Below are positions 53,702-63,163 of a DNA stretch of 64,000 nt, one piece after another; position 1 is the stretch's first letter; every line of letters begins with the position of its first letter. The stretch lies in contig CAZSGE010000011.1 in the NCBI GenBank assembly GCA_964606325.1, positions 1-64,000 of the forward strand, written 5' to 3'. The stretch comes from Berkiella sp964606325. Lineage in GTDB: Bacteria > Pseudomonadota > Gammaproteobacteria > Berkiellales > Berkiellaceae. Below the pieces are notes generated by a model that worked only from the letters and a program-made list of their open reading frames with translations, made no database searches and was not told the origin of the DNA. The position numbers and the translations under genes were made by a program.

Positions 53702-55501
53702 ATGCATCGTTACCGAACACATACCTGTGGCGCCTTGAGCGTAGCCGAAGATGGCCAAACCGTTAGACTCTCTGGTTGGGTCCATCGTAAACGAGATCAT
53801 GGTAACTTGCTTTTTATCGACTTAAGAGACAATTACGGTATTACCCAATGTGTGATTGAAACCACCTCCAAAGAATTCGAAGCAGCCGAAAGTGCACGCA
53901 ACGAAAGCGTTGTCACTATCACCGGTCGTGTGGTGAAACGTACCCCTGAAACCGTAAATACCAAAATGCCCACCGGCGGCATTGAAGTGGTCATAGATAA
54001 TTTCGAATTAAATTCTCAATCAGAATTACTCCCTATTCAGGTAAATAGCGATCAAGAATTTCCTGAAGACACTCGCCTGCGTTATCGCTTCCTCGATCTC
54101 AGACGCGATAAAATGCATGCCAATATTTTATTGCGCTCACAAATTATTGCATCCTTGCGTCGTCGCATGATTGATCAAGGATTTTTAGAATTTCAAACGC
54201 CTATTCTTACCTCAAGCTCCCCTGAAGGCGCACGCGACTTTTTAGTGCCAAGCCGTATGCATCCTGGTAAGTTTTATGCACTACCCCAGGCACCACAGCA
54301 GTTTAAACAACTTCTAATGGTGGCAGGCTTTGACAGGTACTTTCAAATTGCCCCTTGCTTTCGAGATGAAGATGCCAGAGCAGACAGAAGCCCCGGTGAG
54401 TTTTATCAATTAGACTTTGAAATGTCTTTTGTGACCCAAGAAGATGTGTTTGCCGCGATTGAACCCGTGTTACATGGCGTGTTTACAGAATTCGCCAAGG
54501 GCAGACAAATCTCCCCTATGCCGTTTAAGCACTTCACCTTTGAAGAATCCATGCTTAAATTTGGTAATGATAAGCCTGATATCCGCAACCCATTGATCAT
54601 TTCTGATGTAACCCCTGTATTTGCAGGTTCTGACTTTAACGCGTTTGCTAAAGCGATTGAAAAAGGCGCTTGCGTACGCGCTATCCCAGCACCTAACACC
54701 GAATCACAACCCAGAAGCTTCTTTGAAAAGATGAATGATTGGGCAATAGCACAAGGTGCACCAGGGCTCGGTTACATTATTTTTACCAAAGATGGTTCAG
54801 CTAAGGGCCCCATTGCTAAGTTTTTAAACGAAGATCGTTTAACACAACTTAAGCAATTAAGCGGCTGCAAGGATGGCGATGCGGTATTCTTCGTATGTAA
54901 TCAAAAACCTGCTGCTGAAAAGTTGGCTGGCTTTGCGCGAACTCGCTTGGGTGAAGAATTAGAATTGATTGATAAAAACCGCTTTGAATTTTGCTGGGTG
55001 GTTGATTTTCCCATGTTCGAATATAACGAAGATGAAAAGAAAGTCGATTTCTCACACAACCCCTTCTCGATGCCACAAGGCGGCTTAGATGCGCTGTTAA
55101 ATCAAGATCCATTAACCATCAAAGCATTCCAATACGATGTGGTCTGTAATGGTATCGAGCTCTCAAGTGGTGCGATTCGTAACCACTTACCAGAAGTGAT
55201 GTACAAAGCATTTGAAATTGCGGGCTATGGCAAAGAAGTGGTGGAAGAAAAATTCGGCGGCATGTTAAATGCCTTCAAATATGGTGCGCCTCCGCACGGT
55301 GGTTGTGCACCAGGTATTGATCGCATCGTGATGTTGCTGGCCAATGAACCTAATATCCGCGAAGTGGTGGCTTTCCCAATGAACCAAAATGCGCAAGATT
55401 TATTGATGCAAGCACCATCAGAAGTGATGGCGCGTCAATTAAAAGAATTGCATATTAAGGTTGAGTTGCCAAAACAAGAAAAAGATAAAGAAAAAGCTTA
55501 A
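53702..55501 (+). CDS. aspS: aspartyl-tRNA synthetase
   Basis: A 599-residue class II enzyme of full bacterial length. It has the N-terminal OB fold (VRLSGWVHRKRDHGNLLFIDLRD), motif 1 (RRRMIDQGFLEFQTPILTSSSPEGARDFLVPSR), motif 2 (FRDEDARADR), the GAD insertion domain (about residues 280-420) and motif 3 (PPHGGCAPGIDRIVMLL). Whether it also charges tRNA-Asn depends on gatCAB and asnS genes outside the window. It lies divergent from tRNA-Val. Confidence 0.97.
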   Translation: MHRYRTHTCGALSVAEDGQTVRLSGWVHRKRDHGNLLFIDLRDNYGITQCVIETTSKEFEAAESARNESVVTITGRVVKRTPETVNTKMPTGGIEVVIDNFELNSQSELLPIQVNSDQEFPEDTRLRYRFLDLRRDKMHANILLRSQIIASLRRRMIDQGFLEFQTPILTSSSPEGARDFLVPSRMHPGKFYALPQAPQQFKQLLMVAGFDRYFQIAPCFRDEDARADRSPGEFYQLDFEMSFVTQEDVFAAIEPVLHGVFTEFAKGRQISPMPFKHFTFEESMLKFGNDKPDIRNPLIISDVTPVFAGSDFNAFAKAIEKGACVRAIPAPNTESQPRSFFEKMNDWAIAQGAPGLGYIIFTKDGSAKGPIAKFLNEDRLTQLKQLSGCKDGDAVFFVCNQKPAAEKLAGFARTRLGEELELIDKNRFEFCWVVDFPMFEYNEDEKKVDFSHNPFSMPQGGLDALLNQDPLTIKAFQYDVVCNGIELSSGAIRNHLPEVMYKAFEIAGYGKEVVEEKFGGMLNAFKYGAPPHGGCAPGIDRIVMLLANEPNIREVVAFPMNQNAQDLLMQAPSEVMARQLKELHIKVELPKQEKDKEKA

Positions 55502-55510
55502 ACTTATTCA

Positions 55511-56560
55511 TTAAGGATAAAGCGTAATAATATTATCAAGGCCAGTCGTTTCAGGTAATTGATACATTAAATTTAGATTTTGTATCGCCTGACCGGCTGC
55601 GCCCTTTACCAGGTTATCAATAGCACTTATCACAATCACTCGCTGTGTTCTTTTATCTAAATGAATACTCATATCACAATAATTTGATCCTCGAACATTC
55701 TTTACATTCGCGATGGTGTTTGGTGGGCAAATTCTAATAAATGGTTCATTCTCGTAAGCTCTTTTAAAGAGTGTAAAGATTTCTTGCTCAGAAATTTCTT
55801 TGTTTAACTTAAAATAACAGGTAGCCAGAATACCGCGAATAATCGGCAGTACATAGGGTGTAAATTGAACGGTAATTGGCGTATTAGCAATTAAACTCAA
55901 CTCTTGTTCTATTTCTGGTGTATGACGATGCGAACCAGCGGGATCGAAACATTGAATATTCTCTGCCATTTCACAAAATTGAGTTCCAATCTTTGGCGTT
56001 CTTCCCATGCCAGACATACCCGTTTTCACATCATAAAAGCACTCATTGAGCTCAACTATTTTTGCTTTAAACAAGGGCATGCTGGCCAAAATAACAGCGG
56101 TTGGCATACATCCAGGGTTAGCAATGAGTTGGGCTTTTGCAATTGTCTGCTTATTGGTGATTTCAGGTAAGCCATAAACTGCTTTAGCAAGTAAAGGTTC
56201 CGGCGCACTTGCTTGTTTATACCAATGTAGAAAATCAGATGGCTTTTTGAGGCGAAAATCTGCCCCTAAATCAATGACTCGTTTTCCAGCCGCTAGTAAC
56301 GTTTCCACAACTTGTGCTGAATTACCATGTGGCAAAGCTATAACAACCAAGTCACAATCCTCTAAAATAGCGTTGGGATCTATTTCATTACACTTTAGAA
56401 ACACTTTGCCTGAAAGATGGGGATAAACTTCATCGATATCATAACCTGCATAGGTTTTGGTCATGATTTGAGTGATCTTAGCATGAGGGTGTTGCTGCAG
56501 AAGTCTAATGACTTCTATCCCAACGTAACCAGTTACACCAATAATACCAGCTCGAAACAT
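55511..56560 (-). CDS. argC: N-acetyl-gamma-glutamyl-phosphate reductase
   Basis: A 349-residue ArgC. The NADP-binding start is MFRAGIIGVTGYVGIEVIRLL. The catalytic Cys lies in IANPGCMPTAV and a His in GSHRHTPEIEQEL, with LPIIRGILATCYFKL and RGSNYCDMSIHLD near the end. It catalyses the third step of arginine synthesis. No other arg gene is nearby, so the gene is isolated here. It converges with aspS, with 9 bp between the stops. Confidence 0.93.
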   Translation of the reverse strand: MFRAGIIGVTGYVGIEVIRLLQQHPHAKITQIMTKTYAGYDIDEVYPHLSGKVFLKCNEIDPNAILEDCDLVVIALPHGNSAQVVETLLAAGKRVIDLGADFRLKKPSDFLHWYKQASAPEPLLAKAVYGLPEITNKQTIAKAQLIANPGCMPTAVILASMPLFKAKIVELNECFYDVKTGMSGMGRTPKIGTQFCEMAENIQCFDPAGSHRHTPEIEQELSLIANTPITVQFTPYVLPIIRGILATCYFKLNKEISEQEIFTLFKRAYENEPFIRICPPNTIANVKNVRGSNYCDMSIHLDKRTQRVIVISAIDNLVKGAAGQAIQNLNLMYQLPETTGLDNIITLYP

Positions 56561-56688
56561 GTATGCTATTCCTAAGGGTTATTTTGAGAAATATAGCATC
56601 TTTGTGGGGAGAACATATGCGGGTATGTGCAAGATTCCCACTTATTTCGTTGCTGCTCTTTAATTCATCTTGAATGGCGGCTGCTTGT

Positions 56689-56713
56689 AAAAAGGGGCAT
56701 AACGCCCCTTTTT
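56689..56713. terminator. bidirectional intrinsic terminator
   Basis: AAAAAGGGGC-ATAAC-GCCCCTTTTT is a 10-bp stem with T-runs on both strands. It overlaps the stop of the minus-strand gene at 56712. The strong GC core suggests efficient termination. Confidence 0.9.
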
Positions 56714-56987
56714 AATTTGATGGAGAATGATAGCTTGATAATTCTCTGACAGCAGCCCAAATCATACCTGCTCCCATCCCCATCATAGCGCCACCATATA
56801 TATAAGGACGAAAGAAAGAAGTAAAAAAGAACACCCCTGCCATTCCAGAAGCTGCCACACTGCCAGCTACTATCAGACTAGAAGCAACCCCAATCAATCC
56901 GCCCTCTGCGACATCAGCTGCACAGCGCCACACATCAATTCCACCAGAAACAGCTGTTATTTCACTTGTGTTTAAATCTCTCATCAT
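56712..56987 (-). CDS. small hydrophobic peptide with double-glycine leader (bacteriocin-like)
   Basis: A 91-residue protein. The first 16 residues, MMRDLNTSEITAVSGG, match the leader of class II bacteriocins and microcins (M-R-x-L-x-x-x-E-x-x-x-V-S-G-G), which is cut after GG by a peptidase-containing ABC exporter. The remaining 75 residues are Gly/Ala-rich and hydrophobic (GLIGVASSLIVAGSVAASGMAGVFFF, YIYGGAMMGMGAGMIW). A strong terminator follows at once. No exporter or immunity gene is visible in the window. It could be a bacteriocin, a signalling peptide or a membrane protein that resembles one by chance. Confidence 0.7.
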   Translation of the reverse strand: MMRDLNTSEITAVSGGIDVWRCAADVAEGGLIGVASSLIVAGSVAASGMAGVFFFTSFFRPYIYGGAMMGMGAGMIWAAVRELSSYHSPSN

Positions 56988-57116
56988 AAATCCCTTAATA
57001 GTTATCTATTTTTAAAAATGACAATTTTAATGGATCCTGAGTCTCACATCTGTGGTAAAAAAAACAGCTTTTTTAGATAATATGCACGAAGTTTATTGGT
57101 GTAATATATTTTAAGA

Positions 57117-59198
57117 TTATTCTTTTTCTTTAAACGCCATTTCTTTAATGCTCTTAATTTCATCTCGAATCGCGGCGGCTTGTTCAAATTCAAGATTTCG
57201 CGCGCATTCGTACATGGCTTGATCCCACTTCTTCAATAACTTGGTCATCTCAAGTGGCGTAATAGCATGGTGCTTTTCTTTATAGTCTCTAATTTCATCG
57301 ACCACAGGGTTAGTGGGTGGCGCAGCGCCTGCTCTTTTGCTGGTTTTTCTATTTGAAACTTTTCTGCCAGCAATAGCACCTTCCATGATATCGGCAATCG
57401 ATTTCACAATACCGGTCGGTGTGATGTTATGCTGCTTGTTATATTCTTGTTGAATGCGGCGGCGTCTATCAGTTTCGCCAATCGCTTGCTTCATTGAATT
57501 TGTCATTTTATCGGCATACATAATCGCGGTGCCATTGATATGGCGTGCTGCACGGCCTATGGTTTGAATCAGAGATCGTGTGGAGCGTAAAAACCCCTCT
57601 TTATCAGCATCAAATATCGCAACCAATGACACTTCTGGCATATCAAGGCCTTCACGTAATAAGTTAATGCCCACCAACACATCAAAAACACCTAAACGCA
57701 AATCACGAATAATTTCCACACGTTCAACGGTTTCTATTTCCGAATGCAGATATCGCACTTTAATGCCATGTTCAGCTAAATAATCTGAAAGATCTTCCGA
57801 CATTCTTTTGGTGAGTGTGGTAATGAGCACCCTTTCATTCACGGCGATACGCTTGTGAATTTCTGATAACACATCATCCACTTGTGAACCCACGGGTCGC
57901 ACAATGATTTTGGGATCAACCAATCCGGTTGGGCGCACTAATTGCTCAACCGGTTTACCGGATAAATTGAGTTCATAATCACCGGGTGTTGCCGACACAA
58001 AAATACTTTGTGGCATCATTTTTTCAAATTCTTCAAACTTCATCGGTCGATTATCCATCGCCGAAGGAAGGCGAAACCCGTATTCAACCAAGGTTTCTTT
58101 ACGTGATCTGTCGCCTTTATACATAGCACCCAGTTGTGGCACCATGACATGGGATTCATCTAGCACCAACAAAGAGTTAGGAGGTAGATAATCAAACAAG
58201 GTGGGCGGCGCCTCACCTGGCCCTCTGCCAGAAAGGTGGCGTGAATAGTTTTCAATGCCGTTGCAATAGCCGAGCTGGATTAACATTTCAATGTCATACT
58301 GGGTGCGTTGCTCTAAACGTTGCGCTTCAACCAGTTTTTGATTCTCTCGTAAAAAGGCAAGTCGCTCTTTGAGTTCGATTTTAATATTCTCAACCGCATC
58401 CAACACTTTCTGCCGGGGCGTAACATAATGCGATTTGGGGTAAACAGTGTACCTGGGTACTTCTTGTAATATTTGCCCGGTGAGCGGATCAAACATACTT
58501 AACCTTTCAACTTCATCACCAAATAACTCTATTCGTAATGCGTATTGTTCAGATTCTGCAGGAAACACATCGATAACATCGCCGCGCACACGAAAACAGC
58601 CACGGCGTAATTCAACATCATTACGCGTATATTGAATTTCCGCTAATCGCTTTAAGACACTTCTTTGATCGATGATATCTCCGCGGCTAACATGGAGCAT
58701 CATACTTAAGTATGAATTGGGATCGCCTAAACCATATATTGCGGATACTGTTGCAACGATGATGGTATCTGGTCGTTCCAGCATGGCTTTGGTTGCGGAT
58801 AAGCGCATTTGCTCAATATGTTCATTGACAGAGGCATCTTTTTCAATGTAGGTGTCTGAAGAAGGCACATACGCTTCAGGTTGGTAGTAATCGTAATAGG
58901 ATACAAAATATTCTACGCTGTTGTTGGGAAAAAACTCTTTCATTTCACCATACAATTGCGCGGCCAACGTTTTATTCGGCGCTAGAATCATCGTCGTGCG
59001 TTGCACTGATTCAATTACACTGGCAATAGTGAAAGTTTTACCTGAGCCGGTTACCCCTAATAAAGTTTGAAATTGCACTCCCGCATTTAAATCAGCGACT
59101 AGCGTTTGAATAGCTTGGGGTTGGCTACCTTTAGGCGTGAATGGCGTGCCTAATTTAAATTGCTTTTTCGAATTTTTGAGGTTTTTAGCCATCTTCAT
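57117..59198 (-). CDS. uvrB: excinuclease ABC subunit B
   Basis: UvrB of 693 residues from ATG 59198; an earlier TTG at 59210 and a later ATG at 59192 are also possible. Present are Walker A (GVTGSGKT), the beta-hairpin region YYDYYQPEAYVP that probes damage, LDESHVMVPQ, ATPGDYEL, the helicase motifs GINLLREGLD and QTIGRAARH, and the C-terminal UVR motif NLEFEQAAAIRDEI. It loads damaged DNA for UvrC in nucleotide excision repair. It is divergent from the aminotransferase. Confidence 0.97.
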   Translation of the reverse strand: MKMAKNLKNSKKQFKLGTPFTPKGSQPQAIQTLVADLNAGVQFQTLLGVTGSGKTFTIASVIESVQRTTMILAPNKTLAAQLYGEMKEFFPNNSVEYFVSYYDYYQPEAYVPSSDTYIEKDASVNEHIEQMRLSATKAMLERPDTIIVATVSAIYGLGDPNSYLSMMLHVSRGDIIDQRSVLKRLAEIQYTRNDVELRRGCFRVRGDVIDVFPAESEQYALRIELFGDEVERLSMFDPLTGQILQEVPRYTVYPKSHYVTPRQKVLDAVENIKIELKERLAFLRENQKLVEAQRLEQRTQYDIEMLIQLGYCNGIENYSRHLSGRGPGEAPPTLFDYLPPNSLLVLDESHVMVPQLGAMYKGDRSRKETLVEYGFRLPSAMDNRPMKFEEFEKMMPQSIFVSATPGDYELNLSGKPVEQLVRPTGLVDPKIIVRPVGSQVDDVLSEIHKRIAVNERVLITTLTKRMSEDLSDYLAEHGIKVRYLHSEIETVERVEIIRDLRLGVFDVLVGINLLREGLDMPEVSLVAIFDADKEGFLRSTRSLIQTIGRAARHINGTAIMYADKMTNSMKQAIGETDRRRRIQQEYNKQHNITPTGIVKSIADIMEGAIAGRKVSNRKTSKRAGAAPPTNPVVDEIRDYKEKHHAITPLEMTKLLKKWDQAMYECARNLEFEQAAAIRDEIKSIKEMAFKEKE

Positions 59199-59280
59199 TT
59201 TTTCGCACAATCTTAAAAATACCGGTTAAGTATGGCATAGTAGCTATCCGAATTGAGTGTAAATACCTGAGGGCTTAAAA

Positions 59281-60468
59281 TTGGATATCCAACTTGCAAA
59301 CCGCGTTAAGCGCATTAAACCATCCCCTACCCTAGCTGTTTCTGCACGAGCAGCCGAACTAAAGGCCAAAGGTCAGGATATTGTGGGGCTTGGTGCTGGT
59401 GAACCTGATTTTGACACACCAGAGCACATTAAGGAAGCAGCCATCAAGGCGCTCAAAGATGGCAAAACCAAATATACAGCAGTCGATGGGGTTTTAAGTC
59501 TGCGCCAAGCGATTTCTGAGAAAATGAAGAATTTTAATCAGCTTAACTATCAGCCCAATCAGATTATTGTTTCAACCGGTGGTAAGCAGTGTATTTATAA
59601 TTTACTTCAATCTATCATTCAAACTGATGACGAAGTGATAATTCCATCGCCTTATTGGGTCTCTTACCCTGATATGGTGTTGCTAGCGGATGGTAAGCCT
59701 GTTTTTATTGAAACCACTATGGAGCAGCGTTTTAAAATAACCGCTGCGCAATTAGAAGCCGCTATCACGCCTAAAACGAAGTTGTTGTTTCTCAACAGTC
59801 CATCCAATCCAACCGGAATGGCTTACAGCAAAGATGAATTATTAGCCCTATCCAAGGTATTGCTCAAACACCCGCATGTTTTCATTGCCACCGATGATAT
59901 GTATGAGCATATCTTGTGGACTAAAGAACCCTTTGCCAACATCGTTAATGTGTGCCCTGAGCTGTATGAGCGTACCATTGTGCTAAGTGGGGTTTCAAAA
60001 GCCTACTCAATGACTGGCTGGAGAATTGGTTACGTTTGTAGCCCCTTAAATCATCTCAACGACGCAATGAGAAACATTCAAAGCCAGAGTACCTCGAACC
60101 CTTGTTCTATTGCCCAAGCAGCAGCTGAAGCCGCTTTAAGGGGTCCCTTAGACTTTGTTCACATGATGGTTGCTGAGTTCAAGAAGCGACATGACTACTT
60201 GGTCGAAAATTTAAACAAGATCCCTGGGGTTCAATGTTTGCCAGGTGATGGCACCTTCTATACCTTTCCGCGAGTTCAGGATATCATCGATAAGATGCCT
60301 GGTATCAATAACGATCTAGAGTTAGCAGATCATCTCATTTCAACTGTAGGCTTAGCCTTAGTGCCGGGTTCGGCATTTGGTGCGCAGGGTTTTATGAGAT
60401 TATCTTTTGCGACGAGTATGGACGTACTCTCAAAGGCTATAGAGCGTTTGAATAAGGCATTGATGTAA
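59281..60468 (+). CDS. class I aspartate aminotransferase
   Basis: A 395-residue PLP enzyme, starting at TTG with GAGGG 7-11 bases upstream. It opens VKRIKPSPTLAVSARAAELKAKGQDIVGLGAGEPDFDTPEHI, the standard start of the Thermus-type (I-gamma) aspartate aminotransferases. SPSNPTGMAYS, DDMYEH and VSKAYSMTGWRIGY (PLP lysine) follow. It probably interconverts aspartate and oxaloacetate with 2-oxoglutarate. Some members of this family also handle prephenate or aromatic substrates. Confidence 0.92.
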   Translation: MDIQLANRVKRIKPSPTLAVSARAAELKAKGQDIVGLGAGEPDFDTPEHIKEAAIKALKDGKTKYTAVDGVLSLRQAISEKMKNFNQLNYQPNQIIVSTGGKQCIYNLLQSIIQTDDEVIIPSPYWVSYPDMVLLADGKPVFIETTMEQRFKITAAQLEAAITPKTKLLFLNSPSNPTGMAYSKDELLALSKVLLKHPHVFIATDDMYEHILWTKEPFANIVNVCPELYERTIVLSGVSKAYSMTGWRIGYVCSPLNHLNDAMRNIQSQSTSNPCSIAQAAAEAALRGPLDFVHMMVAEFKKRHDYLVENLNKIPGVQCLPGDGTFYTFPRVQDIIDKMPGINNDLELADHLISTVGLALVPGSAFGAQGFMRLSFATSMDVLSKAIERLNKALM

Positions 60469-60530
60469 AATAAGTTCTTTGCATGATAGTCTTGACTTCG
60501 GTGCGTGGGAAAAGTACTATCACGCGCTAT

Positions 60531-60605
<75 letters not shown>

Positions 60606-60613
60606 TATAAATC

Positions 60614-60637
60614 AAGGGCCTAGTGCCCTTTTTTTAT
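60614..60637 (+). terminator. intrinsic terminator after tRNA-Asn
   Basis: AAGGGC-CTAGT-GCCCTT followed by a run of T (60629-60636). It lies 9 bases after the tRNA end. Confidence 0.85.
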
Positions 60638-60705
60638 TTCTAAAATTTGCTTTGGGGCGCTCCTGGGGCACTTGCAGCCAATTAATTACAATAATCACTT
60701 CTCTA

Positions 60706-62397
60706 TTACTTCGGTTGCTCGTTCAATTTCCCTGCTGTAACAATCATAAGAAGGCGATTAATTGAGTTAGTTACTTTATTTATTTTATCCATAGCGTCAT
60801 CTTTATACTGAAGTGTCACAGGTTTGTCTCCCCTGTGTGCCTTGGTCTTACCTCTCGCCTCATTTAATTCTGTCAAAGGATCAAATATTTCACTAAGTTC
60901 ATCGCCATCTACTCCTATTTTTTTCAAACATTTCCGAAGCAATTTTATGCTTCTTAACTCGGAATCATAGCAACCAAATCGCATTGAGATTTGTTTGATC
61001 GTTTGAAAAGCGAAGCCTTCAATAACAATCCTACATAAATCCTGAACGAAACTTTGCCAATCATTATAATTCTCCGTTAAAAGGTAATAGAAACCATGAA
61101 ATGTTTGTTCCATACTGTTTTTGTGCGGTACCCACAAGGGTTGATTTTCCGGTTGAATAGTTAATCTCCATAATTGATCTAGAGCTTTTTTTAATTCACT
61201 TATCGGTTCAGGTTGAGATGAGAATTGACCAAGAAAATCCGTATCAAAAGAACGCTTTGAGATTTTACCTTTGGGAGCTTCATTATAACTTCTCCAATGA
61301 CACAACTCTTCGAAAGGTAGATATGTTAGATAAATTGCCATAGTATGAACTTGGCCTTGCTCATTAACATCAAATGTTTGTAGATGCCAACCCCCTCTGC
61401 AAGTGATTGTTCTTTCTGTCATCTCATATTTATCTGGATCGTTTTTATATTTATTAAGAACATCTGGTTTGAAAAAGACAGGACTTGTTTCTAATGGCTT
61501 TTGAGAACCTAAATCAAAATATGAGGACAAATTATCCTGGGTTAGATCAGTTTTAACTGTTCTACCTGCTTTGATATCCTGAATTATAAATTCTATTGGA
61601 TACTTACCATTCTCTCCTTCGTATGCCTCTTGTTCAATTTGTCTGTAACTTTTATTTTGAGTGAGGATATTATAACCCCTTCTATCGAGGCCTTTTATAA
61701 TACCATTGTTTTTAAAATAGCAACTCCTAAAGCAAAAGATAGGATTGGAAGTTGATTTAGTATGTTTGTTTTCAACTCCACGGTAATTGATATCATCATC
61801 AATTTTCCGATACTCAAAGCATCTAATTAAATTGCAATCGGTAATGCTAAGAAACTTGTCTAATGCATCCCTTTTTAAAAGAATGTAGCTTAAATCATCT
61901 GAGCGCTTCAAAAGAATTTGAGGCACAAGATCTCCAAGTGCATCAAGGGAACAAAAGGCCCCTTTCTCAGGACAAAAATGTAACCCCAAAGTGGTAGTCA
62001 ATTTTTGATTAATTTCAAAATAATTTTCAGAGCCTCGGGGAAACCCTTGAAAAAACCTATTAAAATATAATGGTTCACATTGATCTAATGGTGGAGTTCT
62101 GCCAGATAGAGGAGAATCCAAAGTATCATTGCCTAATATAGACCATCCTGCAACGATTGAATTATCAGCTTTAAACAATTCTTCATTGCAAGTTGATGGA
62201 GTAATTCTTTTCGGTATCAAAAATGAATTAATAAAGAGCAGACTATTTACACTATTATTGTATACAAAACAAATAACCCATTCGTCATCTAAATCCCCCT
62301 TAAAGAAATCCCAACCAACCGCAGGAAAAGGTTCGCCATTTCCAGTTTGTTTTAAGGCCTGTATCTTATCTTTAAGTTTTGAAACTATGTAATTCAT
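60706..62397 (-). CDS. hypothetical protein, 563 residues
   Basis: A large soluble protein I do not recognise. No membrane segment, P-loop or known nuclease motif is obvious. Cys/Trp-containing stretches such as AVGWDFFKGDLDDEWVICFVYNN, CFRSCYFKNNGIIKGLDRRG and RTITCRGGWHLQTF suggest a compact domain in the first two thirds. The last 170 residues are helical and charged. It lies just after tRNA-Asn next to GGGGC-type repeats and near a DUF2971 gene, so an accessory or defence role is possible, but this is only context. Confidence 0.6.
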   Translation of the reverse strand: MNYIVSKLKDKIQALKQTGNGEPFPAVGWDFFKGDLDDEWVICFVYNNSVNSLLFINSFLIPKRITPSTCNEELFKADNSIVAGWSILGNDTLDSPLSGRTPPLDQCEPLYFNRFFQGFPRGSENYFEINQKLTTTLGLHFCPEKGAFCSLDALGDLVPQILLKRSDDLSYILLKRDALDKFLSITDCNLIRCFEYRKIDDDINYRGVENKHTKSTSNPIFCFRSCYFKNNGIIKGLDRRGYNILTQNKSYRQIEQEAYEGENGKYPIEFIIQDIKAGRTVKTDLTQDNLSSYFDLGSQKPLETSPVFFKPDVLNKYKNDPDKYEMTERTITCRGGWHLQTFDVNEQGQVHTMAIYLTYLPFEELCHWRSYNEAPKGKISKRSFDTDFLGQFSSQPEPISELKKALDQLWRLTIQPENQPLWVPHKNSMEQTFHGFYYLLTENYNDWQSFVQDLCRIVIEGFAFQTIKQISMRFGCYDSELRSIKLLRKCLKKIGVDGDELSEIFDPLTELNEARGKTKAHRGDKPVTLQYKDDAMDKINKVTNSINRLLMIVTAGKLNEQPK

Positions 62398-62652
62398 TTA
62401 AAAAAACCTCAATTACCTCTATTTGATTATGGCATCTCTTCTAATTATCTTACATTGAAAATTACTGTCCCATTTAACACTTACGCCTCCAATAAAAGTC
62501 GGTTATCTTTAAAAATTACAACCAATTTGCCCCCCAAATGCCCCATGAATATTGACTACCATTAAGTAGCTATAAGATTAATCATCATCCCCAGGAATAA
62601 TTTCGGGGCGAATAATATTTATGCGAATTGTATCTATTGGCTCTTCGTCATC

Positions 62653-63018
62653 TTAGGGGTTAAAAGGCAAATCAGCGCCAACAATTTTTCGGATTTCTTC
62701 TTTTGCTTTCATAAAACTAGACAAAAATCGCGGATCCCCCGCTTCGCTTCCAACCTTGCTTTTAGACCAAGCTTGCATAGATTCGCCTGCAATATGCTCA
62801 AGCTGTGCTACCTGCTCTTCTTTGATAGCCTTAACATCTGACATAAAGTCTTTGTAAAATCTGGCTGTAATGCGCTTTAAGGCTTTTGCAACCCCCTGCT
62901 GAGTCATACCTATCTCGTCAGCTATTCTGTTTTGAGTCCAACCCATCTTACGAAGCTGAAAGGCTCGGGCTTCATTTTGTAAGATTACTTCCCTGTTTGC
63001 ATTTTGTTTATTTGCCAT
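62653..63018 (-). CDS. helix-turn-helix protein, phage-like
   Basis: A 121-residue protein from ATG 63018 (MANKQNANREVILQ); in-frame starts up to 63180 would add a Cys-rich lead. The HTH is RKMGWTQNRIADEIGMTQQGVAKALKRI. The C-terminal half (QVAQLEHIAGESMQAWSKSK, FLSSFMKAKEEIRKIVGADLP) resembles DNA-packaging small-subunit-like proteins or regulators in prophages. The exact role is unknown. It is divergent from the DUF2971 gene. Confidence 0.65.
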   Translation of the reverse strand: MANKQNANREVILQNEARAFQLRKMGWTQNRIADEIGMTQQGVAKALKRITARFYKDFMSDVKAIKEEQVAQLEHIAGESMQAWSKSKVGSEAGDPRFLSSFMKAKEEIRKIVGADLPFNP

Positions 63019-63163
63019 TTCACAACTCTTATTACAACTCCCGCAGTTGCCCACGTGATCCATGCCTCGATTTATAACTGCGTTCATTTCAATTGAGACT
63101 ATTATTTTACTTACTAACAAATCATTGTAAAATGCAGCATTCTTAATACTTAAGAAACACAAA

